Of a stretch of 64,000 nt of DNA, positions 12,955 through 23,735 are shown piece by piece; position 1 is the first letter of the stretch, and the number at the start of each line of letters is the position of its first letter. The DNA is from Dastarcus helophoroides (taxonomy: Eukaryota > Arthropoda > Insecta > Coleoptera > Bothrideridae). Under the pieces are notes generated by a model, which was not told the origin of the DNA, ran no database searches, and was given only the letters and a program-made list of their open reading frames with translations. Position numbers and translations under genes: made by a program. The DNA lies in the NCBI GenBank assembly GCA_028583605.1, contig CM053326.1, forward strand, positions 14,610,587-14,674,586, given 5' to 3'.

Positions 12955-13130
12955 TTTTGGTGGAACGCACTGGTCCTTGTATTTCAAACATTGAAATACA
13001 AATTTTGTCTCTTGAAATCAGGAAAGATTAAAAAACACAACATATCTCCAGAGGGATACTACCACCTAATCCTAAAATTAACCCTTATACACTAAGAATA
13101 TTCACTTCATGCATAATCGACCGCATCCGA
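12955..13130 (-). repeat. Penelope-tail module copy
   Basis: The module starts GGTGGAACGCACTGGTCCTTG and includes the signature word AGATTAAAAAACACAACA. It continues into sequence matching 56870-56960 in reverse orientation (GAATATTC, ATAATCGACCG, CGCATGTGCATG). The segment that would carry the GAAAC hammerhead-like core is missing, so this copy has an internal deletion. Confidence 0.65.
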
Positions 13131-13139
13131 ATGCGCATG

Positions 13140-13700
13140 TGCATGATTAGAATTTTAATTTTTAAATTTTTCAGTTAAAATTTTAACTTAAAAGACAAAT
13201 ATTTGGAGGTTACACTCAAATTTTGGATTTTGTTTTTGAAATTGCCATAGGATGCAGTAAATATTTTAATTACGAAATTTTGAAAAAAATTTAAATATAA
13301 AAAATTACAAATTTAACGCCCATACTAGATATTTCAATACTTTGAGAAATGTTAGAATTTTTTGAAAAAATTTTAACTTTTCTCAAATTGTGAATTTTGA
13401 TTATAATTTAGTGTAATTTTTAACTTAAATTTTCACTTCAGAGTCGACTTTCATAATCTTTAATTTAAATTCTCGATTTTGTTTCTGAAATTCCTTTAAA
13501 AATTTTTTTTTTTCAAATTTAGAATTAAAATTCGAACTCGTATGATTGAAATTGCAAGTTTTAGGACTAAATCGAAATTCGGCTGAGGTTAGGGGAAAAA
13601 ATTGCGACTAAAGCCAAAATGTTTGAAAAAAAATCGAACCAAACTCAAAATTTTGTGTCTAAAACTCTACTTTGGAGAAAAAATCTAAATGTCGAAATAA
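13140..13700. repeat. Diffuse AT-rich array of AAATTT-type words
   Basis: Words such as AAATTTTGAAA, TTTAAATTTT and TCAAATTTAGAATT recur irregularly. The same texture is seen at 11080-11450, 49370-50060, 51540-52500 and 63600-64000. No unit boundary is definable by eye. Confidence 0.4.
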
Positions 13701-13701
13701 A

Positions 13702-14126
13702 ATGCAAGAAGAATGCAACCTAGACTACAAATTCATGCAGCCCTCCAGGCGTGTATAGTGAATAATAGGTAGCTGAACTACCAACAGTTAAAACACTGCC
13801 ACCTAGCGAAGCGGTTGCTCTCTAGGAGAGTTCCCAGAAGACAATGATTCTATAATGCACAGACCAATAGGTTTGAACATTTATTAGATTCGAAGTTTGG
13901 AAAACAAATACCGGTTTCGATCTTGTTAGATCTCGTCAGATTGGTATATCCAACTCGAATGCTAACAAATGTTCCGACAAGTAAGTACTAAAACATTCAC
14001 AAGCGTCAAGCGAGTAACTCTTGGTACTACCACCTATTGGTCCATAAAGAAACTATGGCCATCGCCAACAATGTCGTATGCAAGAAGAATGCAACCTAGA
14101 CTACAAATTCATGCAGCCCTCCAGGC
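13702..14126. repeat. 49-bp exact direct repeats bracketing a ribozyme unit
   Basis: A 49-base sequence starting ATGCAAGAAGAATGCAACC and ending GCCCTCCAGGC occurs identically at 13702-13750 and 14078-14126. Between them lies a hammerhead motif on the minus strand, and just after the second copy lies another on the plus strand. The blocks 13895-14018 and 14125-14240 are inverted copies of each other. The arrangement suggests template switching or joining of two copies of one small ribozyme-bearing element. Confidence 0.8.
13897..13953 (-). ncRNA. Hammerhead ribozyme motif, partly decayed copy
   Basis: On the minus strand the order is TTGG, ATATA, CCAAT, then the core CTGACGA, stem II GATCT-AACA-AGATC, the core GAAA, palindromic stem III CCGG, and the cleavage-site dinucleotide UA. 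The returning strand ends in CCAA. Core and stem II match the copy at 14183-14239. The inner part of stem I is weakened because CCAAT faces TTTGT, leaving mismatches. It is a type I layout with open stem I and minimal stem III. It is probably weak or inactive alone, but the core is unbroken. Confidence 0.72.
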
Positions 14127-14182
14127 TTGACGCCTGTGAATATTTTAGTACTTACTTGTCGGAACATTTGTTAGCAATCGAG

Positions 14183-14239
14183 TTGGATATACCAAACTGA
14201 CGAGATCTAACAAGATCGAAACCGGTATTTGGATTCCAA
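14183..14239 (+). ncRNA. Complete type I hammerhead ribozyme motif
   Basis: All parts of a hammerhead can be read in order. Outer stem I is TTGG (14183-14186), the internal loop ATATA, and inner stem I CCAAA (14192-14196). The core CTGACGA (14197-14203) matches CUGANGA. Stem II GATCT-AACA-AGATC (14204-14217) is perfect. The core GAAA (14218-14221) follows. Stem III is the palindrome ACCGGU, with UA before the predicted cut after 14227. The return strand is TTTGG (14228-14232), loop ATT, and CCAA (14236-14239). Both stem I segments pair perfectly, 5 and 4 bp. Stem III is so short that the closing A-U pair, or a dimer through ACCGGU, would be needed. Such minimal type I motifs are known in Penelope-like elements and retrozymes. 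Self-cleavage here is inferred. Confidence 0.85.
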
Positions 14240-14240
14240 A

Positions 14241-17200
14241 AAAAATTTTTATTGTTATATAATCGACTGAATTAACTGACATAAGAAAAATCGGAGGTAT
14301 TCTGAAAAAATAAGGAGCCAACTCCGAAGGTTGAAAAATGTTATCAACCCCAGAGGTAAGCAAAGTCAACCAAGTGCGAGGTTGGTTATAAGTGCAGCAA
14401 CATGTTTTACCACTCACCACCAGGCTTCTAGACCCATAGGTAAAACACAATAGATATTTAAGAAATTAGGACGGCGGGAGACAGAATTTTAAATTTAATT
14501 TTTTTTCAGTTATAAAAGCCTTAATATCGAGGGAGGGGTAATTTTATTCATGCGCAACTTGTGCAGACCACTGATGCTTCCGTTTCCGTCTTATCTTAAC
14601 GGTCACTGGGAGATATTTTTATTCATTTCGTTCCTTGTCCGCCATTTTTTTCGTGTTCTAGTCTTTCATAGGGAAAGTACTAATAAGTGTTTTACCTATG
14701 TAGTCTTTGTTTGTCTTTTCTTGTGCATTTCATTTTGTGTTAGCCTTTCGATATTTTTGTTATTTGTTATTAAACTATTGTTGTGTTATTAGTTGTTAGT
14801 GTTATTTGTTATTAGACTATTATCTTGTTATTGTTAGTTAATCAAGTGTAAACAAATCTTTCTACGGTTATCTTTAATTGAAGAAAATTGAGACTTTGGT
14901 TGTTTTTGATAGAAGCTTCTCAGTTATTGTAGGTAAACCTCATTACTTTTAGATATGATTTCATTACCGAATGTTGTTTACTTTTCTAAAAATAAAAAAA
15001 CTTTATTTTACAATTTGTGTATTATTATCCCATTTCACAGATTTTGCATTGCTTCAATAATAATCACACCCACATTTCATCAATGGTATTGTTTTTTGGC
15101 AATCATATATTTTTCACATATTTAATAAATATGAAAATACGTTTTTTAAAACCCCCGCCATGATCGTTTAGTTCTGTTTTCAGACGCTTGGTGGCGCTGA
15201 AGCTAGGAATTTGATTCATGCGCTGAATACAGCAGATATCACTCTATAGTACTTTCCCTATCTCTAGCCCCCAAGACCAACCTTTGATGATGGTACCCTG
15301 CGTGCTTGGTGAGCGCGCATGATGGAAATGCCATAGATCTGACACTATGGATGAAGCGTTGCCTTTGCCAGCAAATCCAAATTCATGCAATAAACATAAA
15401 GAAAAGAATAGTTCTATACTAAGAGTGGTAAGAGGAACTCGGAAGACGGAATGTTTGCCACGTGATCGTTAGTAGCCTGCACAGCAATATTAACGTGCAG
15501 TTATATGGGAATTGCTTGAATTTAAACTATAAATCAATTATTTTCTGGTGTCTTTTCACTATTTTATTGAACGTAGACTGCATTATTTTACCTACATAAT
15601 TAAATACTTCATTAAATAATTATATTGCCACAGATTTTAACAAGATTTTGCAGTTAGATATTATTTAATCTTATACCAGTAATCTCCGAAACGGCTCTAT
15701 GGTTTTCAATAAAATTTAATAGTTATGATTTTTTTTTTGAGCTAATAACACAATCATTATATAAACTTTTATATATAATTAAATAAATTACAAGTTTTTA
15801 TCGGCATATATGTATTACTATATTACTAAAGATATGTATTTACAATTTCATGTTTGAGATCCTTATTTATATAAATTTACTTATTTTTAATATAATATTT
15901 TGAACTTATTAATTTTTTACATTTTCTTCGCCTAATTTATAATATATTTTACCTTATAAGTCAAGTCCTACTGCACACCACGACTGTTGCTCTATTATTG
16001 GGAAAGACCAGATGATACCTTTTTTAATAGTTTTAATTTGGGATTGTTAGTGAGTGTGAATGTCTGGTATCACGCTGCAGTTCGCAATTCTTAACCGATT
16101 TTTGCCATTCTGGTTTCTACCAATTCGAATTTACTTAGAATAAAACACTGTTGATTTTGGAAATGATTGGTAAAATAGTTTGAATTTTATTTAAAAGAGA
16201 AAAGTCAAGAATCTCGGATTCTTATAACTTTTTTAATATTGTAGGTAACGTTCCTCCCAAGTATAATGTAAAAAGGTAAGGCATAATTCGCTTTTATTTT
16301 CGAGAAAAATTTGTTTAACAAATAAGTTTTTCTGTTCATTTCATCGAAACTCTTTTGCGCACTTTGTTTAAATGATGACGAAATTATGACAAGCATGTAA
16401 AGGTGACACGTCAAATTTATTTATTTCAGAACTGACATTTCTTACCCTTAGTTTGTGAAATTCTTCAATATTCATAACTATTAAACTTTATTAATAATTA
16501 AAACAACAACAAATATTAAAAGTTTCACGATATTTCTATAAATTTTGCTCTTAACAGTAGCATACTAGCCTAAAAAGGTCGGTTTATTGCCAAGGGTCAC
16601 TTGGTATTTTATATACATCTCTCTCAGGGTGCTTCTTACTCAGTTCTCTCTTTTCCATTCCTCCATAGTGTGAGATCTATGCCGAAGACAGAAGACTTGT
16701 TGACAGAAGTGCGTTATGTGATGTTATAGCATTGGAGTAATTAGGCGCGATATACCCACTAAGAATTATGCTTTAGTTTTATTACTAATTTTACGCATTG
16801 TTTATTATTTGATTCCCTGGACCTTAACCCGTTCGATTTTTATTTATGAGACAACTTCAAACAATTAGTTTATGATTTAGCCTGTTAATAATATGAAGCA
16901 TTTTTTTTGTAATATGTTGTGTTAAAATTGTTCAAATAATCAAATTAAATATTATTTTTGCAGGAATATTTCCCAAACGAAGCCAGATATGAGAAAAAGT
17001 TATTTTTTATATTATACTTAGAAGACATCGATTTTATATAGAACATTTCATTACAATCCAATTAAGGTATATTTTGTATATTATCTTATTGTTGTAGTCA
17101 TTCAGTTCATAAAATAAAGCAAACATTTCGTTATCTTTCCTAAAATAAAATTGTGTAAATAATTTATATAAGAAATGACTAAATACGTATGAAATCTAAA

Positions 17201-18129
17201 CAATTATATTAAATAGTGAAGTCCTGATTGACTGAAATAAAAAAAAGAAACATTATTGGCTCAATTACAACAGTAGCAAGGGTATGTCTGTATTGTAAGA
17301 AATAACGCGGCCATGCAAGCGGTGCAAACTTTTGGAATGATCCAAAACTCTTAAAATTGTGGTGTTACAAGTCGATATATATTCAGTTGCAAGGAACTTC
17401 GACAGCTTGAAAGTTCATTGGAAAGCCCAAGAGTCTTTTAGAAATATAAAATTAAGCTATGCCTGGCACTTATATATTGTAATGATATATGACATCAATC
17501 AAAATAAAAAAATAAAACAAATTTTGTTTGTTGACTTTAGCGTTTATTTATATAAAATGTAATTTAATTTACGGGTTATGCAAATGTGTCAAGTGACATG
17601 AGGAAATAATTGTTGCGAACTTATTCTAAGTGGGCATGTAATAAATAAAAAATCCATGGTAAGAAAAATCAATAAACTGAGGGACAATAAAAAATCAGGG
17701 GCTGGTTCTTGGAAGCGATTGCAGACAGAAATATTAAAGGAGTAAAATCTGCTAAAGAAAAGTAAAAAGTCAAGAAAATTAAATTTTAGATTTATCAATT
17801 GGGCAAACCTAATAGAAGAAAAATTCTAAATAACGAAGTTTCCCAGTATCCTCTAAGACTGGACACATGCAAGTTGAACAATAAGCGAGGTTAGCAGTCA
17901 AACACTCTTCTAAACCTCCGGATTTGACCGCCCAAAGCAAACAAACAACATTAGTTTTAAATAGTTTTAGAATAGGTTTTTTATTAAAAAGGATTTAAAA
18001 AATATGACATTTCAATATTATAAAACGTCTTTTCCTTTCTGGAACTCCACCCGTAGATTAAAGAGAAAGGCTCTCTAGCTGCTTAAAACTAAAGACGGCC
18101 TTATCCATTAAAATAAAAGGTAAAGTTAT
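14241..18129. other. Intergenic, no recognised gene
   Basis: I find no convincing coding exon or transposon terminus. Weak similarity links 16060-16140 and 56350-56410 (both hold CTGCAGTTCGCAA- or CTACAGTTCGCAA-like words), indicating another dispersed repeat. The + ORF at 14550-14792 is Leu/Phe/Val-rich low-complexity sequence. Confidence 0.45.
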
Positions 18130-18795
18130 TTCTTACATTATTGCTGTCAATATTTCGGCGTCTTTCGTTGGTCTCTACAAGTGGCACGAGATCAGCGATT
18201 TGACGACAATTGCCTGGACGAAAAATAAAAGTTTATAATGCTTTCGTTGTCTACACAAGCCTCTGTTATTTAATCATATGATTTTTTCCGTAAAAAGTTA
18301 TGTAGCGCATAACAAGCCAGTACAATAGGATTAGCATTTTTAATATTTACACATGTGCTTTGACGAATAATTTAAAGCCGCGCTGCCAATATACCAAATT
18401 TTCGACAACGCGTCTTGCTTTCGATAGTCGGTAATATTATTTTGTCATGGGTAACATTTTTAAAAGCATGAGGTTTTATAATGTTCTTGTTGATGGTAAA
18501 CCTACTATCTCCTACAAAAACATACGGTACGGAAATATCAGATAACGTTGATGGTAGTGAAATATTCAAAGTCACTGCCATTAGTTATTTATAAAAACTT
18601 GTAATTTGTAGCACGCCACCATCTGAGACACTTCATTTGTACCAGTATGAATGTATATAAATTCATAATTTGCATTTACAACAGCAAATAGTACCACATA
18701 AAAGTTTTTGTAATTATAATATGCTGAACCGCTTCCGGGAGGTTTTTGTATTGATACAGGCTTTCCGTCCTTGACATCGACACAGTTCTTATTTA
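18130..18795 (-). pseudogene. Harbinger/PIF transposase, catalytic part
   Basis: Minus-strand frames give, in order, the Harbinger nuclease blocks NCVDVKDGKPVSIQKPPGSG, AYYNYKNFY, ANYEFIYIHTG, VPYVFVGDSRF, a shortened FGILAAR block, and NPIVLACYALHNFLRKKS. These correspond to the DGKH, NYK, VGDEAF, FGIL and CCxLHNFL landmarks of HARBI1-like transposases, which cut and paste PIF elements. The VGDEAF motif has become VGDSRF, the region before FGIL is shortened, and several stops interrupt, so it is inactive. The matching N-terminal domain is not adjacent but lies at 19560-19900, with an accessory gene on the opposite strand in between. Confidence 0.82.
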
Positions 18796-18808
18796 AATAT
18801 TTTAGTAG

Positions 18809-19423
18809 AATGATGCAGAGGATGAGGGATTATGCACTGAAGATTCACCGCAACTACTCATCCCATCAGCATCTACTCAGCAGTCGTTCGCGCAACAAGT
18901 ATTTAATCAACAATCTTTTACTTCGCACCCGTCCATTCTACGCTCAGGCAGCGATGTAACGATAAACATAACCACTGAAAAGTAGCATAAAAAATATTTA
19001 AAAACACAAGAAGAAATTCTTGAAAATGCACAAAAATTAATGAATGCAGAAGAGGATGAATGGGATATCATCGGAAAATCTATTGGCATCCAATTAAAAC
19101 ATGTGAGTAGGAAGCAGCAAATCATTGCTCACAAGCTTATTTCCGATACACTTTTCTGTGTAAAACTGGAAAAGCTCTCCGAGAAATCATCCATCTCCCC
19201 AAATACTTTGCTTATTTCTTGCCAAGGAGATATCAGAAAATATGGGTATGTTCAATCTCCTCCACAATTCCACACATCTTCGTCTCGCCATCAGATGCAC
19301 TATTCATCTGATTCGAAGTGCTCTCACTTTTTAGCATCACTGCCTTGTTCAATATCACCGCAATCAAATTTCAATACTCTGCCCTACAAGTCCTTTTACC
19401 GACTGTGCTTATGGCAACCCTGA
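18809..19423 (+). pseudogene. Harbinger accessory protein, BESS-like C-terminus
   Basis: The + frame opens after an AG at 18805 preceded by pyrimidine-rich sequence, with an acidic and Gln/Ser-rich stretch (DAEDEG, then QQSFAQQVF). One in-frame TAG near 18980 follows. From 19040 it is open for 127 codons. The block EDEWDIIGKSIGIQLKHV followed by QQIIAHKLISDTLF resembles the BESS motif in insect MADF-BESS and PIF accessory proteins (DxxxxGxxxAxxLrxL...AxxxIxxxL). Such a protein normally helps the transposase bind DNA or enter the nucleus. The tail after about residue 50 is Ser/His-rich and unrecognised. The nonsense codon and mixed context mark it as decayed. Confidence 0.62.
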
Positions 19424-19559
19424 TAGTAAACCTTTAGCGTATTAAAATTTAATTAAGAATATACCAAGCAGTCAAGAAAAATACCACGATATAATTAATT
19501 AACGATTTTAAACCTTTAAATGCCTTTAAGTAATAAAAACCTGAACAATAATAATGCAT

Positions 19560-19900
19560 TTTCTTTACTTACCATTAAATGTTCTTTCAAACTATTGTAT
19601 ATAGCCCAACATGTCTCTGGAATAATTTTTGATAAAAGTTGAGGGGATACAATTGAACTAAATTTCAAATCTACCTAACTTCCTCCGGTTGCCAAATATT
19701 AAATGTTCTTCAGCACTTACACTCTCTCTTACGTATCCCTTTTTTTATAAGTGGTGTTATTATATCGAGCAACTCATTGAAACAGTCGTTGTCCATTCTT
19801 AGAAAATTCCCGAAGTCGTCTGTTTCTAATTACCTCATCAGATGTACATAACAAAACCTTTTTCTTTCTCTTAACCATTTTTTGATCCAGTATTTTCTTT
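19560..19900 (-). pseudogene. Harbinger transposase, N-terminal part
   Basis: Minus-strand frames contain VIRNRRLREFSKN, then, after a frame change, RMDNDCFNELLDIITPLI and SAEEHLIF. The F-R-M-xx-xxF-x-E-L-L-xx-I pattern and the following S-xEE-R-L block are the N-terminal landmarks of PIF/Harbinger transposases. It belongs with the catalytic part at 18130-18795, but the middle of the protein is absent and a reverse-oriented accessory gene occupies the gap. A frameshift and stops show it is dead. Confidence 0.68.
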
Positions 19901-19920
19901 TTTTAATTGACTCTACAGAC

Positions 19921-21110
19921 ACTGCCAATGCAATACCTATTTTCTGTTTCTTTGATAAATCTGAAATCATATCAAGAATCTTATCCTTGAGTAAACACGC
20001 TATTCTTTATGTCACAATGAATTTTAACTGACAAATTGCATCACGAGTAACGTTGCGCCAATTTGCAGAGCAGGCAATTTGAAGGGAGCGATTTGTAGGG
20101 TCAATTTGCAGGTATTCAGCAAATTTCTCGCTCTGGAAATTGTCTCTTATTGACCTCCACGAGCTCTAGTATCTGGAGGATCTGAATCAGATTTTCATCA
20201 TCAATCAGGCTAATTGTACTCCTTTATGTTGAATCCAAAAATCCAATCCGTGTTTTGGCTCAGAATTCCAAACAAAAGAACACTCCTTCACATTTACTTG
20301 GACTTTTTAAGTTAACCGATGGGATGTGAAGTACTTTTCAGCTTGAAATTCTGAGAAACGGATTTATCAATGGAGCGCACATGGTCATTGCTAGTGCTTG
20401 CTAATTCAACTTTTCATGTATTGACTTTAAAACAAAAACTAAATTTTATGCAATAAATACTTACGCGATATGTATTTCACTAGCAGTTTATTACTAATCT
20501 AATTGTTAGCAAAAGAAAGGCAAAATCAGTTTATCTGCAAGAGGTTTAATAGAAACTATACTTCCAGTAGTCATAAACCACACTGACAAGTTAGTGCTCT
20601 AGTACTTTTATAAAAACTCAACAAAATCTGCGCATTGAACGCACTGCGACAACTGTCACATTAGCTTGAATTTGTTTACAAATGGATCCGATCGCTCTGC
20701 ACTCTATCCAATTTGCAGGGATCAGGAACGAAATTGTGTGACCGACCAAATCAATTTTCAGTTTTAGAATTGTCTCTTTCGATTGACCCAATCAGTCTAC
20801 ACACCAGGTGATGTGCAGATGCCTGCAAATTGCTCCCTGTAGATTTGCTCCTAAATTGATGCGTATGTAGGGAGTTTAATAAAATGCAATTTGCATCATA
20901 GTCACTGCCAATGCGATGACTAGTTTTTGTTTTTTGATAAATGTAATAATATTTAAACCATAGTTTAAAATCCTGTAAACCATATCACTTGCGTACATAC
21001 TCTCTTTTATATCAATAAATTATTTTAACGGGCGAATTGTATCGTGTGTACGGTCGCGACAATTTACAGAGCAAGCAATTTGCAGATTGCCTGGAAATTG
21101 TTACCTGCAG
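19921..21110. repeat. Direct duplication of about 200 bp, 1 kb apart
   Basis: The block 19925-20130 and the block 20905-21110 are diverged direct copies. Shared landmarks are CACTGCCAATGC, TTTTTGATAAAT-like sequence, ATTTTAAC...GAATTGTATC/AATTGCATC, and repeated CAATTTGCAG words. Further CAATTTGCA words lie between them (20700, 20840). It may represent the ends of the Harbinger element or a non-autonomous relative, but no clear terminus or target duplication was found. Confidence 0.55.
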
Positions 21111-21140
21111 ATTGGGTTCTGTGTAGGGGGCTTAACATTT

Positions 21141-22080
21141 CTTATTTAAAATTACTTAGCAGCTACAGCTCCGAAATATTTAATGGCTTAAGTGAGAAGT
21201 ATTGATGCAGTCGCAAAACAGATAAATTATCAATAATGTTAGATTTGATCCAGTCGGTAAGCAACTTCGTTATATTGAGTGTCATTTATTTTAATTACAC
21301 GTTTCAAATGTAATATAAATGTGGCCGAGTCGAGCACGAAATATAAATATTACGTTCACATTGTAGAAAGCCAGCCCCTAGTGTGATTGATGAAATGTTT
21401 ATTCAACCCCAATCCCACAGTAAACAATAACATTGCTGGTTTTCATTTTCATACGTTGGTGGTATTTCATGAATATAGAAAATATTAATCCCACTAGTCG
21501 TTGCGGTTTAGTTAAATTTGGCACAATGTTAACTATACTTGCGAATATGTAGGGAAATGAACGGAAATTATTGATAAATTTAATATTCCCTAGTGTTCGC
21601 CAAATAATAGTGTTTACAGAAAATATGGAAAGTTAGCAGCAATAATTTCTACTCTTTTCATCTAAAACAAAACATTACATGAGGTTTTGACAAATAAATT
21701 CTACTTTATAAATTTCCGTTGCAATTTTTTTATAACACATCTGCTTCATTTATATCAAATAATTTTAGAAATTATCTGCATTAATAAAATTGAAGGGTCT
21801 GTCTCTTCATAAGATTTTACAATTATTTTCTTACGCTTATAAAAACTAACGAACTTGTTTAGAGAATTATTTAGGTGGCTTCTTTGTCTCAAAAAATAAC
21901 TAGTAAACAGCTAAACTGACATTGACGAAACATTTACCAAATAGTGTTTTGTTTAGCGTGAATTAGGAGAATTAGGTAATTTTTTCACTCAATTTAAAAT
22001 ACTAAAATCTATTTGTGTCAAATATGAGGCTAGGAATCTGAGACCCGTCACAAGCTTTTGTGCGGTAAATTTTAAAAATG
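21141..22080. other. Intergenic, no recognised gene
   Basis: AT-rich sequence without a supported feature. Confidence 0.45.
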
Positions 22081-22089
22081 TCTACTCTA

Positions 22090-22170
22090 TAAGTTGACAC
22101 AAATCTCTTTCCCTGAAACCAAGAAAGATTAACAAACACAACAGTTGCTCTAATGCGTTTGTCCCCTACC
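22090..22170 (-). repeat. Penelope-tail module copy
   Basis: Contains CCCTGAAACCAAGAAAGATT and AACACAACAGTTGCTCTAATGC, matching in reverse the tail after the GIY-YIG coding near 57000. Only about 80 bp is preserved. Confidence 0.6.
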
Positions 22171-22492
22171 CACTTTACTGGTCTAAAGAAGTTCTCAGCT
22201 CAAAAGAAACAGTCCATAAGTTAGTTGCACCTAGATTCTTATTTCACAATTTTGTTATAATTGATTTCCAGGCAAATAATATGTACAGTAGGCTGGTCGT
22301 TATTGGGGTGAATCTTTGAATTTTTTTGTTCCCAGGGGCTTAAAAGCTTTCAAATTAATAAAAAAAAACCTGAAAATTTGAGCTCTATATCTCAATTTTA
22401 GGATAGTTTGCTCTGTGTATAAAGTTTCTTACAAAAATAACATGCGAAATATTACAAGTATTAAACAAACAGAGAAATTTGGAGGACATATT

Positions 22493-22717
22493 TGTAAACT
22501 CTAATTATGGATCCTAGTTAATGGTCGATGCAATAACACACAATTTACTTAACACACGCTTTATTGGTCTCTTCTACATATGCTCTGGATATCTACTCGG
22601 CTCATTCTCGACTGCCTTCTTCCCCTTGCTCCTTCAGGTGGCTCGAGGTCACGAGTTTGTATCACATGTGGCACATTCTATGTGGGGAAGACAGTGGCGG
22701 GTTCCCTAATGCTAACA
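22493..22717 (-). repeat. Left LTR (3' LTR of the element)
   Basis: 225 bp, TGTAAACTCTAATTATGGAT at the start and CTAATGCTAACA at the end. It carries an 18-bp segment (around GGATATCTACTC) absent from the other LTR. Confidence 0.9.
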
Positions 22718-22913
22718 CGGCCTTCCTGACTGTGAGGCGTCCTCGCATCATCCTTGTTAGTATTTCTGAACCTCTGTTCAAATCTTAACCTGAATAAAAA
22801 TGATTTTTGGGGATCTTTAGTTTAACCTGAGCCTAGAGAGATCATAAGTGAAGAGAAATTAAATTTTGTTTTGGTCACTTTTAGCCTACTTTGTCTCGTC
22901 GTGCCCAACATTA

Positions 22914-23084
22914 TTTTGGGGACCTGTAGCCTAAACCGGTGTTTAGGGACCTTATTTAGCCGAAAGCTGTTTTTGGGGACCTATAGCCTAACCCTGTGTT
23001 TGGGGACCTTATTTAGCCCAAAGCTGTTTTTGGGTGCCTATAGCTTAAACCTGTGTTTAGGGACCTTATTCAGCCCAAAGCTGT
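22914..23084. repeat. 57-bp minisatellite, three units
   Basis: Three tandem units start at 22914, 22971 and 23028, each beginning TTTTGGG and ending AAAGCTGT, and a decayed fourth follows from 23085. The period of exactly 57 keeps reading frame, so a + frame shows a 19-residue repeat, but the retroelement's genes are on the minus strand. It sits between integrase and the 3' LTR. I regard it as a noncoding spacer minisatellite. Confidence 0.85.
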
Positions 23085-23247
23085 TTGTGGGAACCTAATA
23101 AAAACCAAAACTAATTTTGAGGATCTAGTGTACCTACTTACGGAACTTATGTAGCCAAAATTATTTTTAGAAAGCTTGCATACCCTCTTCCAACTACTTT
23201 CGCAATTGCTCGTACGCTGCTGCGGTCATTCTGCTACATCTGCCTAC

Positions 23248-23735
23248 TCACCGCAAGACGTACCTTTCATTTTCCAGGCAATGCGTAATTTGAAAAGGAC
23301 CATGAAACTTCGGCTTCAGCTTTCCTCCAAAGGGCATCTGACTATTTTCTACAACCATTTTATCACCAATAATGTACGGCACTGCTTTGATCCTCTTTTC
23401 CTTAAAATTGGTTATGGCCCGCTCCGTAATCCTTTTTAATCGTTTGTTTACTTGTCCCCTAAACTCCAAGTCAACATCACTATGTAATGGTACACCAGAA
23501 AACAGCTGATCTGTAGCTTTCAAACGTCTATTCTCGCCGTACATTAACACCCAGGGTGCATATCCGGTTGATTTATTGACCATAACATTTGACCTATAGG
23601 TCATTTTCAATTTTAGGTAGCACTTTTGTCCATTTCTTTTCGTCCTTATTGTTTACATTTGCGCGCATAGCATTAAATAAAGTTCGCATTACACGTTCTT
23701 GTGTCCCTGTTCTTTTTTTTACCAAGCACTATTGG
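23248..23735 (-). pseudogene. Retrotransposon integrase, C-terminal half
   Basis: The minus frame reads ERVMRTLFNAMRANVNNKDE from about 23700, then, after a frame break near 23610, NKSTGYAPWVLMYGENRRLK and a closing GGKLKPKFHGPFQIT. The MRTL...N.STGYSP.ELM.G blocks and the GxLxPKxxGPF fold are the C-terminal core and GPY/F module of Ty3/gypsy integrases, which insert the cDNA into the chromosome. The zinc-binding domain and the DDE residues are missing because of the deletion at about 23730, so the enzyme cannot work. Confidence 0.85.

Noticed and set aside
14550..14792. 80-codon Phe/Leu/Val-rich ORF
   Set aside because: Low-complexity composition from T-rich DNA, no family motif, no supporting context.
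22871..23098. 19-residue repeat protein on the + strand
   Set aside because: It is the translation of a 57-bp minisatellite in a retrotransposon whose genes are all on the other strand.
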